Assembly: GCA_017397885.1 (NCBI GenBank)
Contig: JAFQHQ010000158.1
Span: forward strand, 1-64,000
DNA from: Clostridia bacterium
GTDB lineage: Bacteria > Bacillota > Clostridia > UMGS1810
Length of the DNA: 64,000 nt
Direction: 5' to 3'
Part shown: piece by piece, positions 38,601-47,291 of the stretch
Position numbering within the stretch: the first letter of the stretch is position 1
How the letters are laid out: each line of letters begins with the position of its first letter
Position numbers and translations under genes: made by a program
Notes under the pieces: model-generated
Told to the model about the DNA's origin: nothing
The model's database searches: none
What the model saw: only the letters and a program-made list of their open reading frames with translations

Positions 38601-41600
38601 TCAGCAAAGGTAATTCGGGTTCTTCAACGGTGTATACCGGCACAACGGTAACCACACCGCCACAGTCCGAACCTATGCAAACTCCCTCTGATTCTGCCGC
38701 GTCGGATAATCTGATTTTACAGGAAGAAAACTATTTTACCGATTCATCAACAGTACCCTGGGCACAAAAGGAAATTGAATTCCTTTACCGCATGGGTGTT
38801 ATAAGCGGAAGAGGCGAAAGGACCTATGCTCCCAATGACAATGTTTTGCGTGAAGAATTTGTAAAGCTTATTGTTGAAACAGTGGAAGCAGACACAAAAA
38901 ATGCAAAATCCGATTTTGAGGATGTCAGCAAAGATTTCTGGTGCTATCCGTATGTTTCTGCCGCATATTCCAACAAAATTGTTAACGGAATATCTGACAA
39001 AAAGTTTGGTGTAGGCACCGACATAACCCGTCAGGATATTTGTGTTATGATTGCAAGAACTCTCGAGCTTATGGGATTTACTGCAAAGAGTGAAAAAGAA
39101 GCAAGCTTTGGTGATATGGCATTGGTGAGTGATTATGCCAAAAATGCCGTTGCATACCTTGGCGAAATCGGCATCATAACAGGCACACCCGACGGGAAAT
39201 TCAATCCCAAAGCCAATGCTACAAGAGCGGAAACCGCACTCATTATTTTCCGCACGATGGATTATATCAAAACCAATGGTGCTACTCTCTATAAACCCGA
39301 CAGCTCCAATGAACCTCAAACGGAAACTGACGGAGAATACAAATATACCACTCCAACCACCGAGCAGGTTAAGGCAGATATTGAAAATGTATTGATGAAA
39401 AAATCTCATCCCTACATTCATGCAACAAGGGAAACCCTTGATAATATCAAAAAATCCCTTGAGGCGGGGGATGATGAATACATTGCCAAAGAGTATGCAC
39501 AGACAAAGGAAATGGCAGATGAATATCTTACCACCAAAGTTGCAGTACGTACCAAAGTCGGTCAGGGCTTTAGCTATGTTCAGCCTCTGATTCTCTCGTG
39601 TATGACCGTCTATTATGTGGAGGGTGACGAAAGATATCTTAACCGTTGTCTTGCAGAGTTTGAAAACTTTAAAAATATTACCGAGTGGTATTCAGGCTCA
39701 CAGCTTAACACCACCATGACCATGGTGTCAATTGCAATATGCTACGACTGGCTCTATGATTATCTCACAGATGAACAAAAGCAGTGGGCGCTCAATGCAA
39801 TTGTTGAATATGGTCTTACAATGTCGTACAAGGTTTATGAAAACCCAAAGGCTCTTAATCAGATTAAAAAGGAATATAACGGCATAAATGTGTATTGCGG
39901 TTACTATTCATACAATCACGCAGTGTTCAATAACTCACATAACATCATTGCAGCTCTTGCCATTGCTCAGGAAATGCCGGATTTCAGTGCATTCATAATT
40001 GCAAATGCGCTCTATAGTCTTGAATGTTATCTTGATTTGGTTAAAGACGGCGGCTTTGAAGAACCCTCAACTTATTATGATTATTGTACAGGTAAATATG
40101 TATATGCGGTAAGTGCGCTCAAATCATCTCTCGACACACTCTACGGCTACGAAAAGAGTCCCGGCTTTAAAAACACCGCATGGTACGGACTTTACATTTT
40201 CGGACCAATGGTATTTGGTGATTGTGTTCCTGACAAAACTACCTACAACACAGATAAACTCTATATTCTTGCAAAAGAGTCCGGAAATGAAGCTATGATG
40301 AAGAGAATTGTGGACCTTGACCAGAAACAAGGTGTATGGACACTTTTGTGGTATGAAAAAGGAGCGCACGATAATCTCACCGATGATCTTGCAGTGCCTC
40401 TTGACCGAATGTTCAAGGTACCCGATCAGCAGGTTGCACTTTTCAGAAATCAGCTTAATGAAGGTAACAACATCTTTGCCGGCATATATACCGGTGGTGT
40501 TGCAACCTCTCATTCCGACCCCGTTGCAGGTCTGTTTTCAATCGATGCCTACGGTGAACGTTTTGCCACGGCTCTCGGCTATGGTGACTATGACCTTGAA
40601 GGTTATTGGGATAATGTTCAAAACGGCAAAAGATGGAATTATTATGAGCGCCGTACGGAAGCCGGCAACTGTCTGATTATAAATCCAAGCCTTGATGTTG
40701 GTCAGGATGTCACAAAATCTGCATATTTTGAGAAATATGAAATCAGTAACGGTGCGGCATTTGCAATCACCGATCTTGAACCGGTTTATCACAGAGAGGT
40801 AAAAAGCTATAAGAGAGGGCTTAAAATCCACAACAACCGCAGTCAGATTGTTGTTCAGGATGAAGCTGTGATGAAAAAACCTTCCGAAATATTCTGGTCC
40901 TTCAACACACCGGCGGAAATTGAAATCATAGATCAGTCCACTGCAGTTTTAAGCCACGGTGACAAACGTGTTGCAGTAAAGATATATGCAAATGTTCCCT
41001 ATGAACTTTATGAAATGCCTGCCGAAAAGCTTCCCACATCTCCCAAGGTAGACACCCAGAGAGAATGGAAGGAATTTCGCAAGCTTGCCATAAAAGCCAA
41101 AGGTGTTGAACAGCTTAAACTTATGGTTGAATTTACACCCTTTGTTTCCGATCTTCAGATGCCCGAAACAATATCCGAATGGGTTGATCTTGATTCATGG
41201 GTTGCAATTGAAAAAGGTGAGGATGTCCCCAAGCTTCAGAGTCTTAAAGTTAACGAAGTTTCGGTTGAAAACTTTGATCCCGAAACCTACTACTATGAAG
41301 TTGAACTCAAAGATTCCCACAATATGCCTTCAATAACTGCCGAAGTTCCTGAAGGTTACAACTTCGAGGTAATATATCCCGAAAAGCTTCCCGGAGCAAT
41401 AGACATTGCTGTTGGTGAAGAGGAAAGCGAAAATGTTAATTATTATCGCATAAGAGTTATAAGCGGTGCAGGTAAGGTTGATGTGTCAAATCTCACAAAG
41501 CTCGAAGCAAAGAGCGTATTCACTCCCCAACACGACGGCAACGTTGCCGAAAATGTTCTGGACGGACTTCTCACTACACGCTGGTCAGCAAGCAGTGAAA

Positions 41601-41887
41601 AAGGCGAAACATATCTTGACATCGATCTTGGCGCTGAACATTCACTTAAAGCCATAGGAATTGCATTTTATTCGGGTGCAAACAGAGTTTCGTATTTCGA
41701 CATTTTAACATCTACCGACGGAAAGAACTGGAAAAAAGCAATAGAATACGGACGTTCTTCCGGTGACAGTGAAGAAATTGAGAATTTTGAAATCAATGTT
41801 GAAAAGGCACGCTATGTTCGTTATCTTGGCAAAGATAACAGTGCAAACAAGTGGAATAGTATTTCCGAAATTGTTATATACGAGTAA
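35609..41887 (+). CDS. giant secreted polysaccharide lyase (heparinase II/III or alginate-lyase-like) with internal SLH repeats and CBM32
   Basis: A 2092-residue protein. In order: signal peptide; a DNRLRE/CBM96-like domain (30-244); a Big_5-type Ig domain (about 247-344); a second DNRLRE-like domain (350-525); a second Ig domain; a module with YVKAFLWDSLDGQ (about 637-737); a further beta domain and an acidic helical stretch (to 990); three SLH repeats (1044-1217); an alpha/alpha-barrel plus beta-sandwich lyase region (about 1264-1860; HPYIHATRETLDNIKKSL, AICYDWLYDYLTDEQ, NNSHNI, and a DxxR/HSDP segment); and a C-terminal F5/8 type C (CBM32-like) domain (about 1960-2092). It should cut uronic-acid glycans by beta-elimination at the cell surface. 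The exact PL family is not certain. The next gene starts 12 bases downstream. Confidence 0.82.
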   Translation: MKKIISVFLALTLILAYMPADIFTMNAKAESETYVIKPTDDTWAGYSTEFRNVIQGVKIDGEDSNIYNRLYSIGASADGDLSTKVYNSSPVYMKYDLSDISNVKIKSAKLKLYGKCLNNVSVNNIKMFFFKIDNKWSENTLIHGDTPFWPLKGGVPSADFTQSSDPSKIQPDLVSPVFSMSASSEEFELKEFDVTTLLSKYNLMEDSTVSFAYMVYPTSYVFNVVSKDADETDMHPVLEIETEPIPDFEAVSGPEGEIEFDSPVSVSFTNNVDKNSVDASKIHLYEDGEEIEISDDDIDVCDNVITVSTPLAGYCDYSLVISDGIFDIYQNQLISEAEYTFSTVGVHTETVYTHTEADSSVPQGILNGAFLKSGASNLNNTRVTDTGRVQIMAGGSAYYIYCVEADLTTLDTSVPFASFIYSVKFHTGAGQKISVIELDDFDPETVTYGSVSENVDSGEIIISNQALGDCTGGKYVDFDLTEFVNKKIAEGETVIRFAMKPTVKHTTNFYSNFAGSAHRPKAKVIFNDDSFTGVKESVPCHAQNGVDVSAPLSVTFSVPMESVTYENFALTNLNDSTQITFGADDVVYDDVTLIATVTPPESLDELTPYELAIFGASSLKGEVMKNKKIKFITGSSLEIGEIVLDDDDLIDEGEQIMASVDVSNNTDSSLKSPTLIIALYKGAVMVDYALGTSDELTAQSSATLEAALAVKPDSDLYDQYYVKAFLWDSLDGQRIMAESVTGESASEDYENGKFFGVVTADGGFANSSEKQVTIVAKNEAGEICYINQVTADEKGKFSAELGFEQSGNYSVYAMSEAAFAKAPAIEIDSYTSYDDYLDVWEAINSENKTKIASVLTKAVEIFDFDEINYSIEHITDLISADIKEYGDFGSYSEDNISEFYDFLKESSMRHFKVSELLSDIADAENYTLLTDILGNEENATYLQIDKHLSKYRDNKKKINKALVGRKFDSLEDFVEAFEDALDDALDKDDKDSGGGVSVSKGNSGSSTVYTGTTVTTPPQSEPMQTPSDSAASDNLILQEENYFTDSSTVPWAQKEIEFLYRMGVISGRGERTYAPNDNVLREEFVKLIVETVEADTKNAKSDFEDVSKDFWCYPYVSAAYSNKIVNGISDKKFGVGTDITRQDICVMIARTLELMGFTAKSEKEASFGDMALVSDYAKNAVAYLGEIGIITGTPDGKFNPKANATRAETALIIFRTMDYIKTNGATLYKPDSSNEPQTETDGEYKYTTPTTEQVKADIENVLMKKSHPYIHATRETLDNIKKSLEAGDDEYIAKEYAQTKEMADEYLTTKVAVRTKVGQGFSYVQPLILSCMTVYYVEGDERYLNRCLAEFENFKNITEWYSGSQLNTTMTMVSIAICYDWLYDYLTDEQKQWALNAIVEYGLTMSYKVYENPKALNQIKKEYNGINVYCGYYSYNHAVFNNSHNIIAALAIAQEMPDFSAFIIANALYSLECYLDLVKDGGFEEPSTYYDYCTGKYVYAVSALKSSLDTLYGYEKSPGFKNTAWYGLYIFGPMVFGDCVPDKTTYNTDKLYILAKESGNEAMMKRIVDLDQKQGVWTLLWYEKGAHDNLTDDLAVPLDRMFKVPDQQVALFRNQLNEGNNIFAGIYTGGVATSHSDPVAGLFSIDAYGERFATALGYGDYDLEGYWDNVQNGKRWNYYERRTEAGNCLIINPSLDVGQDVTKSAYFEKYEISNGAAFAITDLEPVYHREVKSYKRGLKIHNNRSQIVVQDEAVMKKPSEIFWSFNTPAEIEIIDQSTAVLSHGDKRVAVKIYANVPYELYEMPAEKLPTSPKVDTQREWKEFRKLAIKAKGVEQLKLMVEFTPFVSDLQMPETISEWVDLDSWVAIEKGEDVPKLQSLKVNEVSVENFDPETYYYEVELKDSHNMPSITAEVPEGYNFEVIYPEKLPGAIDIAVGEEESENVNYYRIRVISGAGKVDVSNLTKLEAKSVFTPQHDGNVAENVLDGLLTTRWSASSEKGETYLDIDLGAEHSLKAIGIAFYSGANRVSYFDILTSTDGKNWKKAIEYGRSSGDSEEIENFEINVEKARYVRYLGKDNSANKWNSISEIVIYE

Positions 41888-41899
41888 GGAGGCGACGTA

Positions 41900-44482
41900 A
41901 TGAAAAAAATAATTTCAATAATTTTATCTCTGTCTATGCTTTTGACAGTGTTGCCCTCTTTTGCATCGCAGGCGGTAGCATCGGAAAATGATTATGAATA
42001 TTTTCTTGAAGCCCGGGAGCTTCTCGTGGGGCTTGGATGCAAAGATGTTACCGATAAAAAGGATACAGTTATAACAAGAGATGCATGGATTAGTCTTGCA
42101 ACGGAATTTTCTCACTATCAAAGCATCAGCAGAATTAATCTTGCAAATGCCGGAATTCATTCGGACACAAACTACTATTTTCTGCCCGAAAATCCCATAA
42201 AGGTTAAAGATGCTTTGATAATGCTTGTAAAACTTCTCGGATATCAGCCGGGAGTTGAGTATGCAGACAGTGTTTACATTAATTTTGCGACAAAGCTTGA
42301 TTTGGCAGACGGCATAAACAGCTCAATGGATTCCGACCTCACATATGAGGGTGCATACATTCTTTTGTATAACTATCTCAGAGCCAACACTGCCGAAATA
42401 AATCTGACCGATGCAGATGTGAATATAAGAACCGGTGATACAAGTATTTTGTATGAAAAATATAATATTGTTGAGGTTTACGGTCAGATTACCGAATCTC
42501 CGGGATATTCGCTGAAAGATGCTTATGGCATAGATTTCGGTTATGTTACAATCGGCGATGAGCTTTGCCGTAATCCCCGCTACAACGGAGACGAATATTT
42601 CGGGAAATATGTTACTGCCTATGTTAAGGATTATGATTCCGCCTCCGCAGAGATTGTTGCAATGTTTGCAGATGATAAAACAGAATCTCTCACTATATAT
42701 AGTGACGATTGCATATCATATGACAAAAGAATTCTTGTATACGCAGATGAAAACGGCAAGAATAAAAGCAAAAAAATTTCAATCAATGCCGATGTTTTCT
42801 GTAATGGTGAACGGTTTGATTATAAAACGGATTTTATTCCCGAAACAGGAAAAATCACAGTTTTAGATAACGGTATACATTCTGACGGAGCAGATATTGT
42901 CATAATAGAAAAAACCGAAGATATTAAACTTACTTCTGTTCTTCCAAATTCAAAAACAGTATACTCATCCGACAAAAAAGGTGCTGCCCTTGTAATTGAC
43001 GAAGAGGTAAGCCTCACTGCTCCCGACGGAGAGGTTTTTGACTTTGAAAATCTCACATCGGGCGATGTGCTCACAACCTGGTTCAAAAGTGACGGCACAA
43101 TCTGGAAGGCTATAGTAAACAATTATTCTATGACCGAAGTCATTTCGGAAGTTTCCCAAAACGGAGTGGTTATTCTCGGAAAAGAATACGGTTTTTCAAA
43201 ATCTCGTTATGAACAGTTTAAGGACGTCATAAAGCCGGCTGTTACGGTAAATGCATTAATAAATATTTACGGTGAAATCTGTGATATGACTTCCGCTGTT
43301 TCGGTTGACGGGTTACCCGGTGTTATGCTTGCCATCGGAAATGTAAAAAAAGGTCTTTCTCAAAACCTTAGCATAAAAATGTATAATCCCTCTGACGGAA
43401 TTGTTGTTTATCCCGTGAGTGAAAATGCTTCAATTAACGGAAAAAGATTTAAAACAATAGACGAAATGGATGCACAGTTTGAAAAGTTTGAAGGAACTTC
43501 AAACGAGGTTCAGAAGTTTATTATATATAAACTCAATGAGGAAAAAACAATCGTGACGTCAATTGATTTTGCAACAGAAATTCCAATGACGGCAAATGGT
43601 GACTCAAAGGTTTATCTCACAAAAGCAGTTGACAACACCGACACCGTTACCGGGAAATACAGACGTTGGTCCAAAATGTTTGGTCACGATATCATTGTTG
43701 AACCTTCATCAACAACAATGTTCAGATTACCCAAACAGTCCGAAACCGGTGAAATAAACGACAACCCGGATTATTTCTCAAACACTAAATTTTCGGGAAT
43801 AACAAGCGGAACCACCTATTCGGAGTGCAAGGTGAGGGCATACACTCTTAATCCAAAAAGCAAAATTGCTCAGTTCCTTACAATAGAATATGATGCATCA
43901 GACTCATCATCCGAAACTCCGAAATCAGGTACAAGAGCATCAATGGTTGGAAGCATCAGCACAAAAATGTATAATGACGAACCAAACGAAAGTGTTGTAA
44001 TATACAATTACAACTATCCCACAGGCATAACCGTATACGGAAAAAATGCCACATATTTTTCTGACCTTGGCATAGAAAGCGGAGACATTATTCATCTTGA
44101 ATATAACTCCACAACCAAAGTGGCAAAGGCTGTCAAACTATTGTGGAAAAAAGATGCAAAAAATCTTGCCAATAACACGCTCTCCTATGGAAGTGAAGGC
44201 GGAATAACAGACATCAGATATTGTAAGGTCTACAAGATGTGGGAAGGCATTGCCGATATGTTCTTTGATGATGAAGATCTCTCTGTGCAAAATACTGACA
44301 ATGCAATGGTTTTCAGAACAGATATGTTCCAGATTTTCAAATATAATGAACGTTTGAAAACGGTTGAAACTGTTTCGGCAGATGAATTTGTGGCGTATGA
44401 TGCAGTCGGCGACGATTTGTGTTCGCGTGTTATTGTTGAATTAAGATACCGTGAATCTGTGTCAATGTTTCTTATAGACTGA
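41900..44482 (+). CDS. secreted protein with degenerate SLH-like N-terminus
   Basis: An 860-residue protein with a signal peptide (1-26) very like that of the preceding gene. Residues about 30-165 resemble two degenerate SLH repeats (ITRDAWISLATEFSHY and LTYEGAYILLYNYLRA). The remaining 700 residues form many short beta domains I do not recognise. No catalytic motif seen. It is co-directional with the giant lyase (12-base gap) and is probably an accessory surface protein of the same system. Confidence 0.6.
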   Translation: MKKIISIILSLSMLLTVLPSFASQAVASENDYEYFLEARELLVGLGCKDVTDKKDTVITRDAWISLATEFSHYQSISRINLANAGIHSDTNYYFLPENPIKVKDALIMLVKLLGYQPGVEYADSVYINFATKLDLADGINSSMDSDLTYEGAYILLYNYLRANTAEINLTDADVNIRTGDTSILYEKYNIVEVYGQITESPGYSLKDAYGIDFGYVTIGDELCRNPRYNGDEYFGKYVTAYVKDYDSASAEIVAMFADDKTESLTIYSDDCISYDKRILVYADENGKNKSKKISINADVFCNGERFDYKTDFIPETGKITVLDNGIHSDGADIVIIEKTEDIKLTSVLPNSKTVYSSDKKGAALVIDEEVSLTAPDGEVFDFENLTSGDVLTTWFKSDGTIWKAIVNNYSMTEVISEVSQNGVVILGKEYGFSKSRYEQFKDVIKPAVTVNALINIYGEICDMTSAVSVDGLPGVMLAIGNVKKGLSQNLSIKMYNPSDGIVVYPVSENASINGKRFKTIDEMDAQFEKFEGTSNEVQKFIIYKLNEEKTIVTSIDFATEIPMTANGDSKVYLTKAVDNTDTVTGKYRRWSKMFGHDIIVEPSSTTMFRLPKQSETGEINDNPDYFSNTKFSGITSGTTYSECKVRAYTLNPKSKIAQFLTIEYDASDSSSETPKSGTRASMVGSISTKMYNDEPNESVVIYNYNYPTGITVYGKNATYFSDLGIESGDIIHLEYNSTTKVAKAVKLLWKKDAKNLANNTLSYGSEGGITDIRYCKVYKMWEGIADMFFDDEDLSVQNTDNAMVFRTDMFQIFKYNERLKTVETVSADEFVAYDAVGDDLCSRVIVELRYRESVSMFLID

Positions 44483-44508
44483 AAAAGGTAAATAATAATT
44501 TGAAAATT

Positions 44509-44552
44509 ACGTGCCTCAATCGGGTGAAAGGATGTCACCTGTTGAGGCACGT
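44509..44552 (+). other. stable hairpin after the secreted-protein run
   Basis: Perfect 11-base stem acgtgcctcaa / ttgaggcacgt enclosing a second small pairing (ggtga / tcacc). It lies 27 bases after the stop, where a terminator is expected, but has no T run (tail is tatttgag). It may act as a 3' stabiliser or a Rho-type end. Confidence 0.5.
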
Positions 44553-44606
44553 TATTTGAGGTTACAAAGGATATATTGAATCGGATAAACAATAATTTAA
44601 CAATCC

Positions 44607-44635
44607 TTGACTTTTTTTAATTGGTTTAGTATAAT
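44607..44635 (+). promoter_or_regulatory. consensus sigma-A promoter of kduI-kduD
   Basis: TTGACT (44607-44612), 17-base spacer, TATAAT (44630-44635). Near-perfect; drives the fused kduI gene and probably kduD. Confidence 0.88.
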
Positions 44636-44684
44636 ATATAGTGTATGGATAAAATTACATTTTATGTAAGAAGATTATTCAGAC

Positions 44685-44700
44685 GGAGGTGTTTAAAATT
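44685..44700 (+). promoter_or_regulatory. ribosome binding site pointing to an ATT start codon
   Basis: ggagg at 44685-44689, then an eight-base spacer to ATT at 44698-44700. The frame has no ATG, TTG or GTG at a usable distance: GTG at 44689 shares its G with the site. ATT initiation is rare but known (for example infC). Confidence 0.5.
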
Positions 44701-46326
44701 ATCTACTTAAAAGTTATTGACAAAAAAGGTCAGCTCAAGTTCAAAGAGCAGGGCAAAAAGCTTTCTGTTACATATAACGGTGAATTTGTCGAAGGCGACA
44801 AAATACGTGTGGACATTTCGGAGGGCGAATTTGTTGCCGTGAAGCTTGACCCGACCATGCCCGAAAGCATTGTGCACATTCCAAACAAATCTTTCATCTA
44901 TGAAGTACCCACCGGCAGACTAATGGCAGGTTATGCACCCGGCGCATTTTCCGGTGAGGAGCATGTTCTTGAAGCCAGAGAAGTGGAAGATGACGAAATC
45001 TACGGCTACAGAAACATAGCCCTGAACTCTCACGATATGCACGATGAAACACGTTTCTTCCCCCATGCAAGTGCAAACTTTGTAACAAGAGGCGAACCTT
45101 GCTTCTATGAAAGAAACGCCATCGACGGCAACACACAAAATGTCGGTCACGGCGCATATCCTTTCAACTCATGGGCAGGCGGTGCAAGAGATGACCTTGA
45201 ATACCGCATTGACTTTGGTCAGAAAGTTGAAATCGAAAAGTTTGTAATCTATTTAAGAGCCGATTTCCCTCACGATACCTTCTGGAAAGCAATTGATTTT
45301 GAGTTTTCCGACGGTACAAGCGTGACAGGCAACTTCGAAGGAATTGCCGACGGTCAGGAAGTTGTTTTGCCTGAAAAGAAAGAAACCGAGTATGTTATTC
45401 TCAAAAAACTCACTCAGGTATCATATCCCCTTTCATGGGCGGCACTTTCACAGATAGAAGTTTACGGTAAATATATTAAAAAGGAGTGGAAAACCTTGGA
45501 AATCAGAAATGCAGCTAACGCAAAAGATGTTAAATATTACACAACCGAAAGACTCAGAGAAGAGTTCCACATAAACAATCTCTTCACAAAAGACAATGTA
45601 AGAATGGTATATTCTCACATTGACAGAATTATCACAGGCGGTTTCATGCCTGTTGTTGCAGCACTTAAGCTTTCCGCAGGCAAAGAGCTTGCCGCTGACT
45701 ATTTCCTTCAGAGAAGGGAAATGGGATGTATCAACATCGGCGGTAAAGGTATTATCACCGTTGACGGTGTTGAATATGAAATGAATCCCCGTGACGGTAT
45801 CTATATCGGCAGAGGTAACAAGGATGTCGTATTCAAATCCTGCGATCCCGGAGATCCCGCAAAATTCCACATCAGCTCATGTCCCGCACACAAAGAATAC
45901 CCCATTGTTAAAATCGACATCACAAAAGCAAGAAAAGTTCCCTGCGGAAGTGTTGAAGATTGCAACAAGAGAGTTATCAATCAATACATCCATCCCGATG
46001 TAATTCAGAGCTGTCAGCTTGCTATGGGCCTCACCGAGCTTGAACCCGGTTCAAACTGGAACACAATGCCTTGCCACACTCACGACAGAAGAATGGAAGT
46101 TTATCTCTATCTCGACATGGGTGAAAACGATGCAGTGTTCCACATGATGGGCGAACCCGGCGAAACACGTCACATCATCATGCACAATGAAGAAGCTGTC
46201 ATCAGCCCCAGCTGGTCAATTCACTCCGGTGTCGGCACAAAAGCATATTCCTTCATCTGGGCAATGTGCGGTGAAAACCAGGAATTTGACGATATGGACT
46301 TCATCGAAACAAAAGATTTAAGATAA
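44698..46326 (+). CDS. kduI: sugar-binding-like domain fused to 5-keto-4-deoxyuronate isomerase
   Basis: A single frame of 543 residues. The C-terminal 277 residues are a complete KduI, from LEIRNAANAKDVKYYTTERL to the end, with the zinc ligands in CHTHDRRME (His, His, Glu) and IHSGVG. KduI isomerises 5-keto-4-deoxyuronate, the product of unsaturated uronates. The N-terminal part (about 100-265) resembles an F5/8 type C-like domain ending SQIEVYGKY. Start: ggagg (44685-44689) lies eight bases before ATT 44698, giving (M)IYLKVIDKKG; the only upstream alternative, GTG 44689, overlaps the ribosome binding site. An internal aaggag plus TTG at the KduI boundary suggests KduI may also be made alone. 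kduD follows after 108 bases. Confidence 0.88.
   Translation: MIYLKVIDKKGQLKFKEQGKKLSVTYNGEFVEGDKIRVDISEGEFVAVKLDPTMPESIVHIPNKSFIYEVPTGRLMAGYAPGAFSGEEHVLEAREVEDDEIYGYRNIALNSHDMHDETRFFPHASANFVTRGEPCFYERNAIDGNTQNVGHGAYPFNSWAGGARDDLEYRIDFGQKVEIEKFVIYLRADFPHDTFWKAIDFEFSDGTSVTGNFEGIADGQEVVLPEKKETEYVILKKLTQVSYPLSWAALSQIEVYGKYIKKEWKTLEIRNAANAKDVKYYTTERLREEFHINNLFTKDNVRMVYSHIDRIITGGFMPVVAALKLSAGKELAADYFLQRREMGCINIGGKGIITVDGVEYEMNPRDGIYIGRGNKDVVFKSCDPGDPAKFHISSCPAHKEYPIVKIDITKARKVPCGSVEDCNKRVINQYIHPDVIQSCQLAMGLTELEPGSNWNTMPCHTHDRRMEVYLYLDMGENDAVFHMMGEPGETRHIIMHNEEAVISPSWSIHSGVGTKAYSFIWAMCGENQEFDDMDFIETKDLR
45481..45498 (+). promoter_or_regulatory. internal ribosome binding site and TTG at the KduI domain boundary
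   Basis: aaggag at 45481-45486, nine bases, then TTG at 45496-45498, in frame and exactly where free-standing KduI proteins begin (MEIRxAxNPKD in relatives, from memory). It looks like the translation start of a formerly separate kduI gene whose upstream neighbour lost its stop codon. Confidence 0.6.
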
Positions 46327-46346
46327 CAGGCTGTGCCTGTGCCCCG

Positions 46347-46382
46347 TCGCGTGCACAAAATGCTTTTCATCTGTTCACGCGA
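46347..46382 (+). other. GC-rich hairpin between kduI and kduD
   Basis: Seven-base stem tcgcgtg / cacgcga with a 22-base loop in the 108-base intergenic region. No T run follows. It could be a processing or stabilising element that sets relative kduI and kduD mRNA levels. Confidence 0.35.
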
Positions 46383-46434
46383 AGCAATTTTAAAAATACT
46401 TAAAATGTAAATAATTTTTCAGGAGGAAAATATA

Positions 46435-47238
46435 ATGTATGATATGAACAAATTCCGTCTTGACGGAAAAGTAGCACTTGTTACAGGTGCATCTTACGGT
46501 ATCGGTTTTGCAATTGCATCAGGTCTTGCTGCTGCAGGTGCAAAAATCGTTTTCAACGACATCAAACAGGAACTCGTTGACAAAGGTCTCGCAGCTTATG
46601 CCGAAGCAGGCATCAAAGCTAAAGGTTATGTTTGTGACGTAACAAACGAAGATGCGGTTGCAGAACTTGTTGCAACAATTGAAAAAGAAGTTGGCGTTAT
46701 CGACATTCTCGTTAACAATGCCGGCATCATCAAAAGAATTCCCATGTGCGAAATGACTGCTGCAGAATTCAGACAGGTTATTGACGTTGACCTCAACGCT
46801 CCCTTCATCATGTCAAAGGCAGTTATTCCCGGCATGATCAAAAAAGGTCACGGCAAAATCATCAACATCTGCTCAATGATGAGTGAACTCGGAAGAGAAA
46901 CCGTTTCTGCTTATGCTGCTGCAAAGGGCGGTCTCAAAATGCTCACAAGAAACATCTGCTCCGAATACGGTGCCTACAACATTCAGTGTAACGGCATAGG
47001 ACCCGGCTACATTGCAACTCCTCAGACTGCACCTCTTCGTGAAGTACAGCCCGATGGTTCAAAACATCCCTTCGATTCCTTCATCCTTGCAAAAACACCT
47101 GCTGAAAGATGGGGAGATCCCGAAGACCTTATCGGACCTGCAGTATTCCTTGCATCCGATGCTTCCGATTTTGTTAACGGCCACGTTCTCTATGTAGACG
47201 GCGGTATTCTTGCATACATCGGCAAACAGCCTAAATAA
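46435..47238 (+). CDS. kduD: SDR-family oxidoreductase, KduD/gluconate 5-dehydrogenase-like
   Basis: A 267-residue short-chain dehydrogenase. Cofactor motif TGASYGIGFAIA, structural NNAG (LVNNAGIIKR), catalytic Ser in ICSMMSELG, and YAAAK for the Tyr-Lys pair. The adjacent kduI makes KduD activity (reduction of the KduI product to 2-keto-3-deoxygluconate) the best assignment; gluconate 5-dehydrogenases are very similar in sequence. Strong aggagg site before the ATG. Codon use is strongly biased (many AAC, ATC, GGC), suggesting high expression. Closed by a perfect terminator. Confidence 0.88.
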   Translation: MYDMNKFRLDGKVALVTGASYGIGFAIASGLAAAGAKIVFNDIKQELVDKGLAAYAEAGIKAKGYVCDVTNEDAVAELVATIEKEVGVIDILVNNAGIIKRIPMCEMTAAEFRQVIDVDLNAPFIMSKAVIPGMIKKGHGKIINICSMMSELGRETVSAYAAAKGGLKMLTRNICSEYGAYNIQCNGIGPGYIATPQTAPLREVQPDGSKHPFDSFILAKTPAERWGDPEDLIGPAVFLASDASDFVNGHVLYVDGGILAYIGKQPK

Positions 47239-47255
47239 TTTAGTTTTTACATCAA

Positions 47256-47280
47256 AACCCCCTGGAAATTCCAGGGGGTT
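47256..47280. terminator. terminator between convergent kduD and the esterase gene
   Basis: Perfect ten-base stem aaccccctgg / ccagggggtt with a five-base loop. On the minus strand it is followed by TTTTG, on the plus strand by gctttat, so it can act in both directions. Confidence 0.8.
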
Positions 47281-47291
47281 GCTTTATAATG

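Noticed and set aside
46347-46382. Terminator between kduI and kduD
   Set aside because: The GC-rich hairpin has no T run; kduD has no clear promoter of its own, so the pair is probably one operon.
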